Source: Voacanga thouarsii (taxonomy: Eukaryota > Streptophyta > Magnoliopsida > Gentianales > Apocynaceae). Taken from it: DNA of 64,000 nt. The notes under the pieces were generated by a model, which made no database searches, was not told where the DNA came from, and saw only the letters and a program-made list of their open reading frames with translations. The stretch lies in contig JANUWF010002285.1 in the NCBI GenBank assembly GCA_026120185.1, positions 1,364,001 to 1,428,000 on the forward strand. The letters run 5' to 3'. The translations under genes and the position numbers were made by a program. Below, in pieces: positions 10,841 to 21,415 of this stretch. The stretch's first letter is position 1. Each line of letters starts with the position of its first letter.

Positions 10841-12494
10841 ATGAAGGTTTTGTGAAAATATAGGGAGCATGCATCTAGATGAATAAAACTGGACACATAT
10901 GTGTGATTAAAATTGTGATCCTTCGCTGTTTGTGGTATGGATAGATTCTCTGTTAAACCTCGCGGGTGGAAGAATATGAATTTGTAATTTACTATTTTTC
11001 TTAGTAAATCGTGTAAGCCAAATGTTTATGGGTATAGGCGATTGTTGGTTTTAGTTGATTTTATTGTATTCGGTTTGAAATCGGAGAGCTATTGAAGCCA
11101 GAAGTTGTGCAAAAAACAGAGGAAATTCGTAGAAGAAAAAAAAAACTGCAGAAGAGATCCAGTAGAGCCGAATTGGCGCTGGCTGGGATGGCCGAACTAG
11201 CGCCGGCTAGGGTCTGGAAGGCCGGTCTGCACAGTTTTCTCGTGGGTCCTGGTTCTGGTGGCAGGTGCAGTAGATCACATTCAGATGGGTGGCTGATCTA
11301 ATGCGGTGGGTGCAGTGGACCTAGGATTTTTTTTTTAATTTTTCCTTGTTATTTTTCTTGCAATTTCTTTTGGTTTTGGGGTCCATATCAGGCGAAGTTA
11401 ATATTTTGTAATAGTTAATATTCGAGGAATATTTTTGCATGAAAAATATTAGTAAGGAATTTTAGGATTAAACAAGATCATTAATTAATGTGTTTAATTC
11501 TATTATCTGGGCACTTAGGTTTAAAAAAAGAAGAGCATAAAAATGTCTACTGTTTTCTAGCATGCTATTTATTTTTGGAACATATGTGCACGTTTTCTCA
11601 AAGACCAAAGTCTTTGGGAATGTTTTTGACAAGGAAAACATTTTTTCTACAAATTAAATGGTTATTTTAACTTGAACAAAAATTAATCCTTAGATATTTT
11701 CTCAAAGGATTTAATCCTTAACATAGAAAATATATTGGATTTAGATATTTTTGTAAAGTTAAAATAGAAAGCCATTTTTTTTTTAGTTTGGCACAAGAAA
11801 AATTGTTTTGTCAAATAAACTTGAGATCAAAGTCTCTAGAAAGTTTTAATTGGAAAATTTTTTAAATCATTAAGTTTTTAACTTAAATAAAATTAGTCCA
11901 CGGAAAAAACCCTCAAAGGATATAAGCCTTGTCATAGAAATTTTTATGGACTTAGACATTTTATTTTTGAGTTAAGGGAAAACTTAATGGAAATTTCAAA
12001 AGGATATTTTTTAGAAAACTCTTATTTTAAAAGACTAAGTGGGACAAGGGTTCCAACGGCCCCACGGCTTCCATCACGATCCTCATTAGAGATCGTGGGT
12101 CCTCTCGTGTCACCTTGGGAGTGAACTCGTATAGGATAGGGATACCATAAGGATCTAGATCTAATAGAGAGATGTAATTAATAACCCGGGGCACGTACTA
12201 TGATCGGCCAGCCCCTCGTTGGAGTCATAGTGCGAGGTATGTCCATAGAAAATGAGAGGAAATGACCATCCCCTTGGTGGAGTTATCTTCTAGATCATTA
12301 CCTAGAAGGGAAATTAATTGGTGGTGGTTAACATACTTAGCTTAGGAAACTGTTAATCTTTCCAAGAAGCTATGTCAATTTTCCTAAGAGCTAAATTGAT
12401 TATTATCAGTTTTGATAATAAGTATAAGTGCACATATTTATTTTTTTTCACAAACTGAATCTTTTTTCTTTTATTTTTCGATTTTTCAGAAATA
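10841..12494 (+). other. Copia A untranslated leader
   Basis: 1.65 kb between the primer site and the gag ATG. It matches the leader of copia B along most of its length, except a GC-rich segment (about 11150-11320) that differs between the two. It contains a stem-loop candidate at 12075-12097. Short open frames (11092-11301, 11488-11670) are not conserved in B and are not called as genes. Confidence 0.65.
12075..12097 (+). other. Leader stem-loop candidate
   Basis: CACGATC and GATCGTG form a 7-bp perfect stem with a 9-base loop, in a block strongly conserved with copia B (47079-47101, one stem mismatch). Leader hairpins close to gag often serve packaging or dimerisation in retroelements; that role here is inference. 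Confidence 0.4.
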
Positions 12495-13319
12495 ATGGGA
12501 GGTTTTTTTAGTCTATTGGCCGTTATTCTCCGAGAGAATAAGCTAACGAGACCAAACTATGTGGACTGAAAAAGGAACCTGGACTTAATACTTACAGCGG
12601 AAGAGTATAAGTATGTCCTTTATGAAACCTGCCCTGTTATCGGGGAAGGTTTCACTGTCGAGGAGCGTGAGGCTGAGAAGGCATGGAAGAAGGCCGATGA
12701 GATGGCTCGTTGTTACATGTTGGCCTCCATATCTAATGTGCTCCAATCCAAACATGAGCATATGACCACTGCATTTGACATAACCTAATCATTAGCCACG
12801 ATGTTTGCGGATAAGAGCCGGCCCGCAAGGCAGGAGGCTTTTCGAACCATCATTAACACCAAGATAGCTGAGGGAGCATCAGTTAGAGAGCATATGCTTA
12901 AGATGATTGCTACTTTCGAGGAGGTAGAAATCTTAGGGGTTGTCATTGACCCTGAGAGCCAAGTGGACATGGTTCTTAAATCTCTACCGGATTCCTTTAC
13001 TCAGTTCAAGTTGAACTATAACATGAACAAGTTGAACAAGGGTTTGATTGAGTTGATGAAGGAGCTCCAAATGGCAGAGAAGGTCATGAAGCCACAATCT
13101 AAGGCTATGATTGCTAAGGCTTCATTTTCTAGAACTGGGCCCAAGCTCAAAAAGTTCAAGAAGAAGAAGGGGAATGCAGCGGTCCAGCAAAAGACCCAGA
13201 CCAAAGATAAACCCATGGGCAAGTGCTTCAAGTATGGACTAAAAGGACACTAGAAAAAGGAGTGTCCAAATCTTCAAGCCAAGAAAAACCCCACAGGTAA
13301 TGTTTTCTATCTAGAGTCT
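12495..13319 (+). pseudogene. Copia A gag, broken
   Basis: The ATG at 12495 gives MGGFFSLLAVILRENK, continuing with NYVDWKRNLD-type and YVLYETCPVIGE blocks. It then has MARCYMLASISNVLQSKHEH, SLATMFADKSRPARQEAF and LKSLPDSFTQFKLNYNMNK, the UBN2-type capsid of Angela/Tork-like copia elements. A zinc knuckle follows, with its second cysteine changed to tyrosine (CFKYGLKGH) and a stop in it. Stops: tryptophan-to-TGA near 12568, TAA near 12786, TAG at 13251-13253. The frame is otherwise continuous into the protease. The longest open piece is 12801-13253. Confidence 0.85.
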
Positions 13320-13377
13320 ATATCAATGGTTGGATCAACTTCCACTTGGATTGTTGATTCAGGAGCCACTGATCACA
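13320..13377 (+). pseudogene. Copia A protease N-terminal piece, cut by solo LTR
   Basis: The frame reads MVGSTSTWIVDSGATDHI. DSG is the aspartic protease active site, which normally cuts the polyprotein into its parts. The coding frame is cut immediately after by the solo LTR at 13383 and its duplication tctgt, and resumes at 15075. Copia B shows the uninterrupted version near 48310-48360. Confidence 0.8.
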
Positions 13378-13382
13378 TCTGT

Positions 13383-15074
13383 TGTTAGTATTGTGACCTA
13401 GAGGCAATCACTTGTACCATGTATATTGCATATTAAATTAATAAGAGGCATTCTTTATCTTTCAGTTTGATTGTTATATCTAACTATGTGTACAAACCGT
13501 TAGATAAAGTCCCTAGTACAACACAGTGTTAAGGAAATCATGATAGAGATCATGATGTGAGATTCCTACTACACTATGCAGTGTTTGTACTTAAATAATC
13601 CCCAGTCATAGTATTAATAAGATGGGACATTATTAATACGCCAAGACTAGCACATGTTATATCTCTTGATTGGATCAAGCGGTGGTTTTCATATCCATGG
13701 GTATTGAGATACTCAAGATTAACGTGTGGATGTTTGTTTTGAAACAAGTTCATTGGATGACCTAGCTACGAGATAATCACTTGGATAACTATTTAGTGCC
13801 AGTGATAGAATCTCATTATAGCAAGTGTGCAAGTATCCTTAGACTTGAGATCTCCAAAGTACTTTGTTTATCGAGCGTTGTACTTTGATTCTAATCTTTA
13901 GAGTCTTATCTAGGACCGCCTATGGGATGGATATTGGGTACAACGTAAAGTAAACGAAAGTAGTTGAGAGGGTCAATAAAGGATTCACCACTCCTAATAG
14001 TAGGAGAGTATATCTCAAGGCCACTTGTAGAAATCATTACTCATGAAGTCCTTGGCCAAGGCGACTATGTGATGGAAATGGTTCCAATTGATACACATAT
14101 CGAGTAATGGATTTCTTGAACAAGTATTAAAATATTCAGGCCAGAATTAATAATATTCTGGAGGGAGTTGGCACTAATTCCATGCTCTAGACCGAATGAG
14201 ATATTGTATGTTGAAAGGAGTTTATTGCACTGATAATTTGATATTGAAAGGTTCATGTCAAGCCACTTGACTTTCTGGACTTTTGGGTGGTCAAGAGTCA
14301 TTGCTAGATGTCGCTCTTGATATGCTAAATATGAATTTATTAATTAGAGAATTAATAAATTTAATCCTTTATTTTATTAAGGATTATTAATTCTAATATT
14401 GTTAGAATTAATTCATATTATGTTACCAATAAGACCAGGAAACCTAATGGGTCACACACAATAAAGGTTTGAATGCTCAAATATATTATTTGATAATATT
14501 GTGGGGTTAATTAAGAGAAGTGAATATATTTATAGGTGAATTATAAGTTTGTTATAATTCATGGGACCTAATTGTAATTAAGTAAACTTTAAGGACCAAT
14601 TTGTTGACAATTGGACGTTGAAGGACTAAGTTGCAATTTATGGTAATTATAAATCTATAAATATAAGGAAACGGTTTCCTTAGGGTTTGAGACAGACTAT
14701 TCACGCAATAACAGAGAAACCGTTTCTCTGCCTCTCTCTTGATCAAACCCTAGCCGTCTCTCTTCTTGATCAAAACCCTAGCCTCCCGAATTCTACTAGC
14801 ATAGAATTGTGAGATTGTGAGCATTCAACCTTGTGTGGATTATCATTAGAGGGAGTTCTTTCTTGGACTTCAGTTGAGCTGCAGTGAACGGTTTTGGATA
14901 ATCTGGATTGCGCCTGTGTTCTTGTTTCTGAAATTTTTGAATTCCGGCTTCACAAGGTAATAAATGCAATCTTCTCCTTTTTCCCGTTTCTATTGCAAAC
15001 CCGTGATCCATGGCTTGGATTTCTTGTTGTTTTTCGCTGCGCTTAATCTGATTATGCATGATAGAAATCCTACA
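13383..15074 (+). mobile_element. Solo LTR of a different copia-like family
   Basis: 1692 bp from TGTTAGTATTGTGACC to AAATCCTACA, flanked by the perfect 5-bp duplication tctgt (13378-13382 and 15075-15079). The uninterrupted site is visible in copia B at about 48350-48362. There is no primer site or coding sequence between the ends, so it is a solo LTR left by recombination between two LTRs. The start (TGTTAG..TGTGACCTAGAGGCAAT) resembles Angela/BARE-type LTR starts. Short open frames inside it are not supported. It is the innermost and so probably the youngest insertion of this stack. Confidence 0.88.
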
Positions 15075-15079
15075 TCTGT

Positions 15080-15398
15080 AACTCCTTGCAGGGGTTTAGA
15101 AAGATTAGAAGACTCCAAAAAGGTGAACATGGACTACGTGTGGGAAATGGAGCACAAGTTTGGGCCCTTGCAGTGGGAAAGTTGGATCTTGTATTTGATT
15201 GTAATAGAATAGTGGTTTTGAAAGATATTTTATATGTACCTGGATTTAGACAGAATTTGATTTCGATTGCGAAATTAATAAATCAAGGATATTCTGTATC
15301 TTTCCATTCTGGTATTTCTATCAGTAAAAATGGAGAAATTTTATGTACTGGGCACAAGTATGGGAATCTATTTTTCTTAAACCCTATTAACAATTAAT
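15080..15398 (+). pseudogene. Copia A protease C-terminal part and linker
   Basis: After the solo LTR the frame resumes with LQGFRKIRRLQKGEHGLRVG, ILYVPGFRQNLISIAKL and GEILCTGHKYGNLFFLN. These are the typical second half of a copia protease (the ILYVPxxxxNLIS block) and the linker to the integrase zinc finger. A stop (TAA) at 15396-15398 follows. Confidence 0.8.
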
Positions 15399-16309
15399 TA
15401 AATAACGATCGATCTGAACCTTTAACAAGAAAGAGAAAGACCAATGTCAATGACTTTTATCTTTGGCATATAAGGTTGGGGTATATCAACTCAACAAGGA
15501 TTCAGAGGTTGATCCATGATGGGCCCTTGGGCTTATTGAGATTGAAAAATTAGCCTCAGTGTAAGTCTTGCCTGATGGGAAAGATGATCAAAAGGTCATT
15601 TGCCCTGAAAACGGAAAGGGCCAAGAAGGTATTGAGTCTTGTTCATGCTGATGTGTGTGGTCCCCTGTCTACACCAGCTAGAGGAGGTTTTGAGTACTTC
15701 ATCACTTTCACGGATGATTGTACAAGGTTTGGTTACGTTTACCTGATGAGATGCAAGTCTGACTCTTTTGATAAGTTTAAAGAGTTTAAGGCTGAAGTGG
15801 AGCGTCAGACAGGTAAATTAATCAAGACCTTACGATTGGATCTTAGTGGAGAGTACCTTCTTGGTGAATTTAAGGACTACATGGTACATCATGAGATAGT
15901 ATCCCAACTCTCTGTGCCGCGGACACCCCAGCAGAACGGAGTAGCTGAGAGAAGGAATAGGACATTGATGGAAATGGTCCGAAGTATGATGTCTCATGCT
16001 ACTTTTCCAGTGTCTTTTTGGGGATATGCCTTGGAAACAATGACATATATTCTGAACTTGGTGCCTTCTAAGTCAGTACCTAGGACTCTCTATGAGATGT
16101 GGACATGGCGTACGCCAAGTCTGAATCATCTTAGGATATGAGGTTGTCTAGTTTATGTACTGGTTAAGGGAGACAAGTTGGAACCAAGATCAGAATTATG
16201 CTATTTTGTTGGGTATCCAAAAGGAACAAAGGGTAGTTACTTTTATCATCCTAAGGAGCAGAAGGTACTAGTTAGTACCAATGCTAGATACTTAGAGGAT
16301 GATTAAAGT
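15399..16309 (+). pseudogene. Copia A integrase, broken
   Basis: Integrase inserts the DNA copy into the genome. The zinc-binding HHCC part is LWHIRLGYIN ... CKSCLMGKM (about 15460-15580). The catalytic core has VHADVCGPLS, FITFTDDCTRFGYVYL and GEYLLGEFKDYM for the D-D-E residues, then TPQQNGVAERRNRTLMEM. The order and spacing match copia integrases. Stops: TAG near 15551 (also present in copia B), TGA at 16139-16141 and TAA near 16303. The main open piece is 15575-16141. Confidence 0.85.
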
Positions 16310-17400
16310 ACTTCCATGAAAGGTTCAACTAGGTTGGAACTGGAGGAAAAGTTATCTTCGGAAGCAACTTCTTCTGACCCGATTGTGGAACAAGAAGAGG
16401 CACAACCTCAAGAGCCTGTACAAATAGAGCCTCGTTGTAGTGGGAGAGTGTCTAGGGTTCCAGAAAGATGGACTGGAGAAGCTTTCGAGCTGGTCTCTGA
16501 CCATCACGAACATGACCCCACTAGATACGAGGAGGCTATTATTAGTGCTGATGCAATTCTGTGGCATGAAGCAATGAAAGCCGAAATTAAGTTTATGTAT
16601 CTCAATTAGGTTTGGGATCTAGTAGCTTCACCTGAAGGGATAAAACCCATAGGGTGTAAGTGGGTATACAAGAGAAAGAGGGGAGTAGATGAGAAGGTGA
16701 AAACCTTCAAAGATAGGCTTATGGCGAAAGAGTATACTCAGAAAGAACGAATCGACTATGAGGAAACCTTTTCCCCGGTAGCCATGCTTAAGTCCATCCG
16801 TATCCTCCTTGCCATCGCATGTCATTATGACTACGAGATATGGCAAATGGATGTCAAGATGGTATTTTTAAATAGCCATCTTAGTGAAGACATCTATATG
16901 TCTCAACTGGAAGGCTTTATTTCTAAAAGCCAAGAGCATATGATTTGCGAGCATATGGTTTGCAAGCTTAAGAAGTCCATTTATGGACGATACAGGCATC
17001 AAGAGTATGGAACATTCGTTTTGATGAGACTGTAAAGTCTTATGATTTTGTTCAAAACGAGGATGAACCATGCGTATACAGAAAACTTGAAGGCGTTAAT
17101 ATGGTTTTTCTTGTCTTGAATGTAGATGACATTCTACTCATTGGAAATGATATCGGGTCATTGTCATCTACAAAGGTTTGGCTGTCTAGTCAATTCAGTA
17201 TGAAGGACTTGGGAAAAGCCAGCTACATTCTCGGGATTGGACTTCTTAGAAATAGGAAGCAGAGAATGTTAGGATTATCCCAAGTGGCATACATTAACAA
17301 GATGCTAGCCAGGTACAGCATGGACTCATGCAAGGGAGCACTAATTCCATGCAGACATAGGTAGTCACTTTCTTCAAGGGACTGTCCAAAGTCTCAAGGA
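16310..17400 (+). pseudogene. Copia A reverse transcriptase, broken
   Basis: The linker GRVSRVPERWTGEAFELV leads into the RT domain: KWVYKRKRG, DYEETFSPVAMLKSIRILLA, WQMDVKMVFLN, EDIYMSQLEGF and the catalytic block LNVDDILLIGND (usual YVDD, here NVDD). Damage includes a TAG at 16607-16609, a 15-bp in-frame duplication at about 16929-16960 and a one-base frameshift near 16990. A stop follows at 17362-17364. RT would copy the element RNA into DNA. Confidence 0.85.
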
Positions 17401-18102
17401 GAAAAGGACAAAATGAGTAAGATTCCCCACGCTTTAGCTATGGAAAGTCTCATGTACGCTATGCTGTGTACTAGGCCAGATATCTGCTTTGTCGTAGACT
17501 TGATTAGCAGATATCAGTCAAACCCTGGGGAGGTTCATTGGCAAGCTGTAAAGTATATACTCAAGTACCTCAAGGGAACGAGAGATTATATGCTGGTTTA
17601 CAGAGCTGATGACTTGGTTCCTACAAGATACACAGACTCAGACTTCTAGGCGGATAAGGATGAGAGAAAATCTACTAGTGGATATGTTTTCACCTTGTCT
17701 GGAGGAGCTATTTCATGGTGGAGTATAAAGCAATCTTGCATTGCAGACTCAACCATGGAAGTTGAGTATGTGGCAGCTTCGGAGGCATCTAAGGAAGCAG
17801 TCTGACTCCGGAAGTTTCTTTCAGAACTTGGAGTTGTGCCACACATGGACAGGCCGATTGTGATGTATTGCAATAACACTGGAGCAGTATCACAATCAAA
17901 AGAACCCAGGAACCATAAGAAGGGGAAGCATATCGAGAGGAAGTACTACCTAATCCGGGATTTCATCCAGAGATAGGAAGTCGTGGTAGAACAGATTGCC
18001 TCCGAGAACAATCTAGCAGATCTATTCACTAAGCCTTTGCCCGAGAGAGTCTTCAAGAGATACTTAGACGCCATAGGGGTGGGCACCTATGGACTTACGT
18101 AG
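17401..18102 (+). pseudogene. Copia A RNase H, broken
   Basis: The RT tail SLMYAMLCTRPDICFVVDLISRYQ leads to RNase H with RYTDSDF, a stop, then [39 protein letters not shown] and the C-terminal NNLADLFTKPLPE. It ends at GTYGLT with the natural TAG at 18100-18102. Stops at 17647-17649 and near 17803, a frameshift near 17851 and another stop near 17975 break it. RNase H would remove the RNA strand during reverse transcription. Confidence 0.85.
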
Positions 18103-18113
18103 TCTTAGAGTGC

Positions 18114-18124
18114 AAGTGGGAGAT
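18114..18124 (+). other. Copia A polypurine tract
   Basis: AAGTGGGAGAT directly precedes the 3' LTR start TGTTGAGATG, 11 bases after the polyprotein stop. The equivalent tract in copia B is at 51380-51390. Confidence 0.8.
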
Positions 18125-19539
18125 TGTTGAGATGTATGCCCTCTTAGACTAGGTTTCTGATGTAAAAAATCGAATGTTTTAATAAAAGAATTTATTTTTA
18201 GACATTGTTTGTGAATTTACAATTTTATTTATGCACAATTACTTTTGGAAAAGACCCATTGTGTTTAGGTAAGTGGTCCATGTGAATGGAGGTCTTTCAC
18301 AATAAGGTATGGATCACAGGTTACTTAACATATAAACTTTTGTTCTTATCCTATTGATGAGAATGAGAATCTCATCATATCTAGGTTATTATATTGTGAA
18401 TTCTAAATGGGGAATGGCTTACCTTTAGCTAGTGAGTAGTCCACTCACTTAATGACATAAGCGTATTTCGAATACATAGAACAAGACCTGTAGTAGTGGT
18501 TTCTAAAAATGGTAGAAACTAAGACTACTACCACTACAGCGTGAACTAGTACTCTGCAACTTGAGTATGAGTTGGTGGTCTGACAAAGCTGGAAGCATAT
18601 GCTTTGATATGCTATAATTGAGGTTCTATTGTCGGGCCAATACACTTGCATGTTAGGTATGTGTGACTAGTTAGTTAATACAAATTTGTTCAAGATAGTT
18701 TTTATATTATATCGCCCCTTGTGGTTGACTGAATGATTTAAATATCCAGGACCTTAGGAAACATGACTTGGATGTTTACTTTAGGGTAGCTCCCTTGGAA
18801 AGCGGAAACAATCCAAGAAGTTGTGGATCATTGGATTAGAGGCCTAAGGATGGTAGATGTCATTTCGAGAGGTGTTAGAACACTTCTTCCTCTCTGAATG
18901 TATGTCGATGTATGGAGGGGTATTTTAGTTATTACACCTGTAGGTCGGAAACTTTGCTAACGCAGCACTATCCTTGGGGTCAATATTTTCTTATGGTGAT
19001 ATCAGGAAATATTTAAAATGCAAAATACAGCTATTTATATGGCAATGGTATTTTGATAATTTTAGTAGCCAAAGCGGTGTGTCTTTTGGTCCCTAGTATA
19101 GACCATAAATTCTAATTAAATACGGGCTAAGGAATTAAATTAAATTAAATTAATTTTATTTTATTTAAGTAGCCTGATTTAATTATTGGGCTAGAATAAA
19201 ATAAAGGTCCATGGAGAGAGAGAATTAATTAAATTAGTTTAGTGGATTAATTAATTATTCAGGGCTTTGGCCTAGTTTGAATAATTAGGGATTAACCTGG
19301 GACTAAATTGATTTAGGCTTATTTAATTGGATTGGAAAAATTAATTATTTGTTGGGCCATTGAGTTAGTTCTAACTAGAATAATTAATTAAGTCCAAAAG
19401 GTTAAACTAAGAGTCTAATAGCTCAGTCCAGTTTAACCTAGGATTTTATTGAGGTTAAACAGGAGGATTGGAAATAACGTCATTGTTACAGAACACACAA
19501 TCTAAGAGTCGGCTTTTTCTCTGTGGAAAATGCCATGCG

Positions 19540-19571
<32 letters not shown>

Positions 19572-19813
19572 GAAGAATTCCCTAGCTTGTTAGTTGTTCA
19601 CCAAACGGTAGTTAGACAGGCCATATACTGAAAGACCGAGAGTTCGGCATTCACATACATGCAAAAGGCGGAGTAGGAAGCTTGCAGGAATTGCACTAGA
19701 GGCTTCCACCAGCACACCTACCCCGGTTGCGCTCATTTCGGTCCAACTACCTTTTGAGAACCAGAAGGAGAGGTAAAAATTTTAAAACCTCAAGATTTGG
19801 ATAGGGCGCAATC
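18125..19813 (+). repeat. Copia A 3' LTR, truncated
   Basis: It begins TGTTGAGATGTATGCCC (one change from the 5' LTR) and matches 9132 to about 10722. It contains a CT microsatellite (about 19536-19568) missing from the 5' copy. At 19813 it stops inside agggcgcaatc, where the 5' LTR continues tggcgccggcc, because a Tekay-type fragment begins. Confidence 0.85.
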
Positions 19814-21378
19814 TGTAACACCGCACTACCTAGGCCTAACAGGGCCGGGGATGTCACCCCGTCCAAAGGACAAGGGGTCTTTATAGCTAGGTCACACAAA
19901 CAAAAATAAAACCATACTTTAAAATTTAAACTTATTACAATCCAAAATTTCAAGACAAATCCAAAATAAAAATTATTCACTCTCAACTCCCAAAGCATTA
20001 CATAAAATAGATAATAGAATATCTTCCAAGCAAGCAACAACTAGCTACTCATCCCCACAGAAGGATTGACCTGAAATCATGGTAAAAAGGGTGATGAGAT
20101 AAAAATCTCAGTAAGTCCGTGTGTGCTTTGAGTGTTCAATGAAAACAGTTCGTGAATGCAAAGTGTAAGAACTTCATAAGAAAAATATTGGCAAGCAATA
20201 AACAATGATCAAAATCAAGAGTGGCGTTTGGGCTTTTCCATCCATACATGTACAATAAAATCAACCACTCAAAAGAGTGGTCATGGGTTACCACACATTG
20301 GGCTCTATAACCATACAACGGTCAGAATGCCACACTTTGTGCAGACTGACAAAAGGTAGGTGATTAGCCTACCGGGTAAGATACTCCTCATTCTCTACAC
20401 CCAAACAAAACCGGTTGTCCATTCCAACAACACACAATCCACATGACTGAAACCTATTTGCACGGACCGGCATGACTAAGTAGTACTGATGTTTCTCTAA
20501 GTTGAGTTCATCTTCTGGAGGTGGCCTTCTGCCAGAAGACTCACTCTTGCTCTTCAAAACTAGTACTGCTAGTCTACCCTTATTGAGTACTCAATGTAGT
20601 TCATCCCACTTGGGAGAAAATTGATAAAACATAGCTTTACTTGAAAATGGCAATCAAGGGTTTCCAAAGTTTTTGTCAAAATTAGTTTTAGAAACAACCT
20701 AGTGTTTGAATAAAACTGTTGGTTATTTTTCAAATAATTGGTTTGACTGAAACAAGAAAGGAAACAGTCCCTAATTACCTTTACCAAATCAGTGTTCACA
20801 AACTTCGTGTTTAGTTTGCCATAACAACTTTTGCAACGAACAGGTTTTATGTAGGAACTTACCTGATCCTTTGCTCGAGATAGAATAAAGATCTCCAAAA
20901 GCTTACCTAACTCCTCCGGGGTAAACATAAGCCATAATTAAACTCATGCCAAAATTTGCTTTGACAAATAATCCTAGTTCAACTTACCACAATCATGACC
21001 TTAGTGTCCTAAGCTTTAAGGCTAGATAATAAATAAAGGGTTTATAGAATAAATCTAGCTTGATATTAAAATAACTAGGGTTTGTGAAATAGTTACTAAT
21101 AAGTTATAGGTTTAAATCCTGCTATAAATAAATTAGGATTTATTTGATAAAGGGTCCTAGGTCCTAGATGATATTATTTAAAATAATGATTTATAATAAC
21201 TAATGGTTAGAAAATAATTGGTAAATAAAATTAATAATAAGTAAATTTTAATATGCCTTGATTAAAATACAATAAATAAATTTTAATAGCATTTATGAAT
21301 ATAAGACTTATAAAATTAATATTTTCCCTATTATGATTATTTATATAAAAGGCTTTATTTGATATTATTATTATATAA

Positions 21379-21384
<6 letters not shown>
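19814..21384 (-). mobile_element. Tekay-type LTR fragment (LTR end), inverted
   Basis: On the plus strand it starts TGTAACACCGCACTACC, the reverse of an LTR end (GGTGTTACA). The next 1.5 kb are the reverse complement of about 28500-30142, including ggggtctttatagctaggtcacac, ctcagtaagtccgtgtgtgc, ggtaggtgattagcctacc and the palindrome ttgagtactcaa at 20583. It ends in an AT microsatellite (21385-21409), after which Athila 3' sequence resumes, so its other end is lost. Open frames at 20369-20557 and 20569-20928 are LTR sequence, not genes. Confidence 0.75.

Positions 21385-21409
<25 letters not shown>

Positions 21410-21415
<6 letters not shown>

Larger units (their letters stand above)
9132..19813 (+). 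mobile_element. Ty1/copia element A (Angela-like), 3' LTR truncated
   Basis: 5' LTR 9132-10826 starts TGTTGGGATGTATGCCC. The primer site TGGTATCAGAGC is at 10829, gag-protease-integrase-RT-RNase H follow in copia order, the polypurine tract is at 18114, and the 3' LTR starts at 18125. The 3' LTR stops at 19813 where a Tekay-type LTR fragment abuts, and its last 100 or so bases and the right target duplication are lost. The left flank is acacc. Long LTRs, a long leader and an LTR start like that of Angela/BARE elements suggest that lineage. All reading frames are interrupted, and a solo LTR sits inside the protease. Confidence 0.85.

Noticed and set aside
10482..10844. 120-codon frame at the end of the copia A 5' LTR
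   Set aside because: It crosses the LTR end and primer site and is disrupted in the related LTRs, so it is LTR sequence.
19747..20928. Three minus-strand frames (97, 62 and 119 codons)
   Set aside because: They are parts of the inverted Tekay-type LTR fragment and are not open in its relative at 28500-30142.
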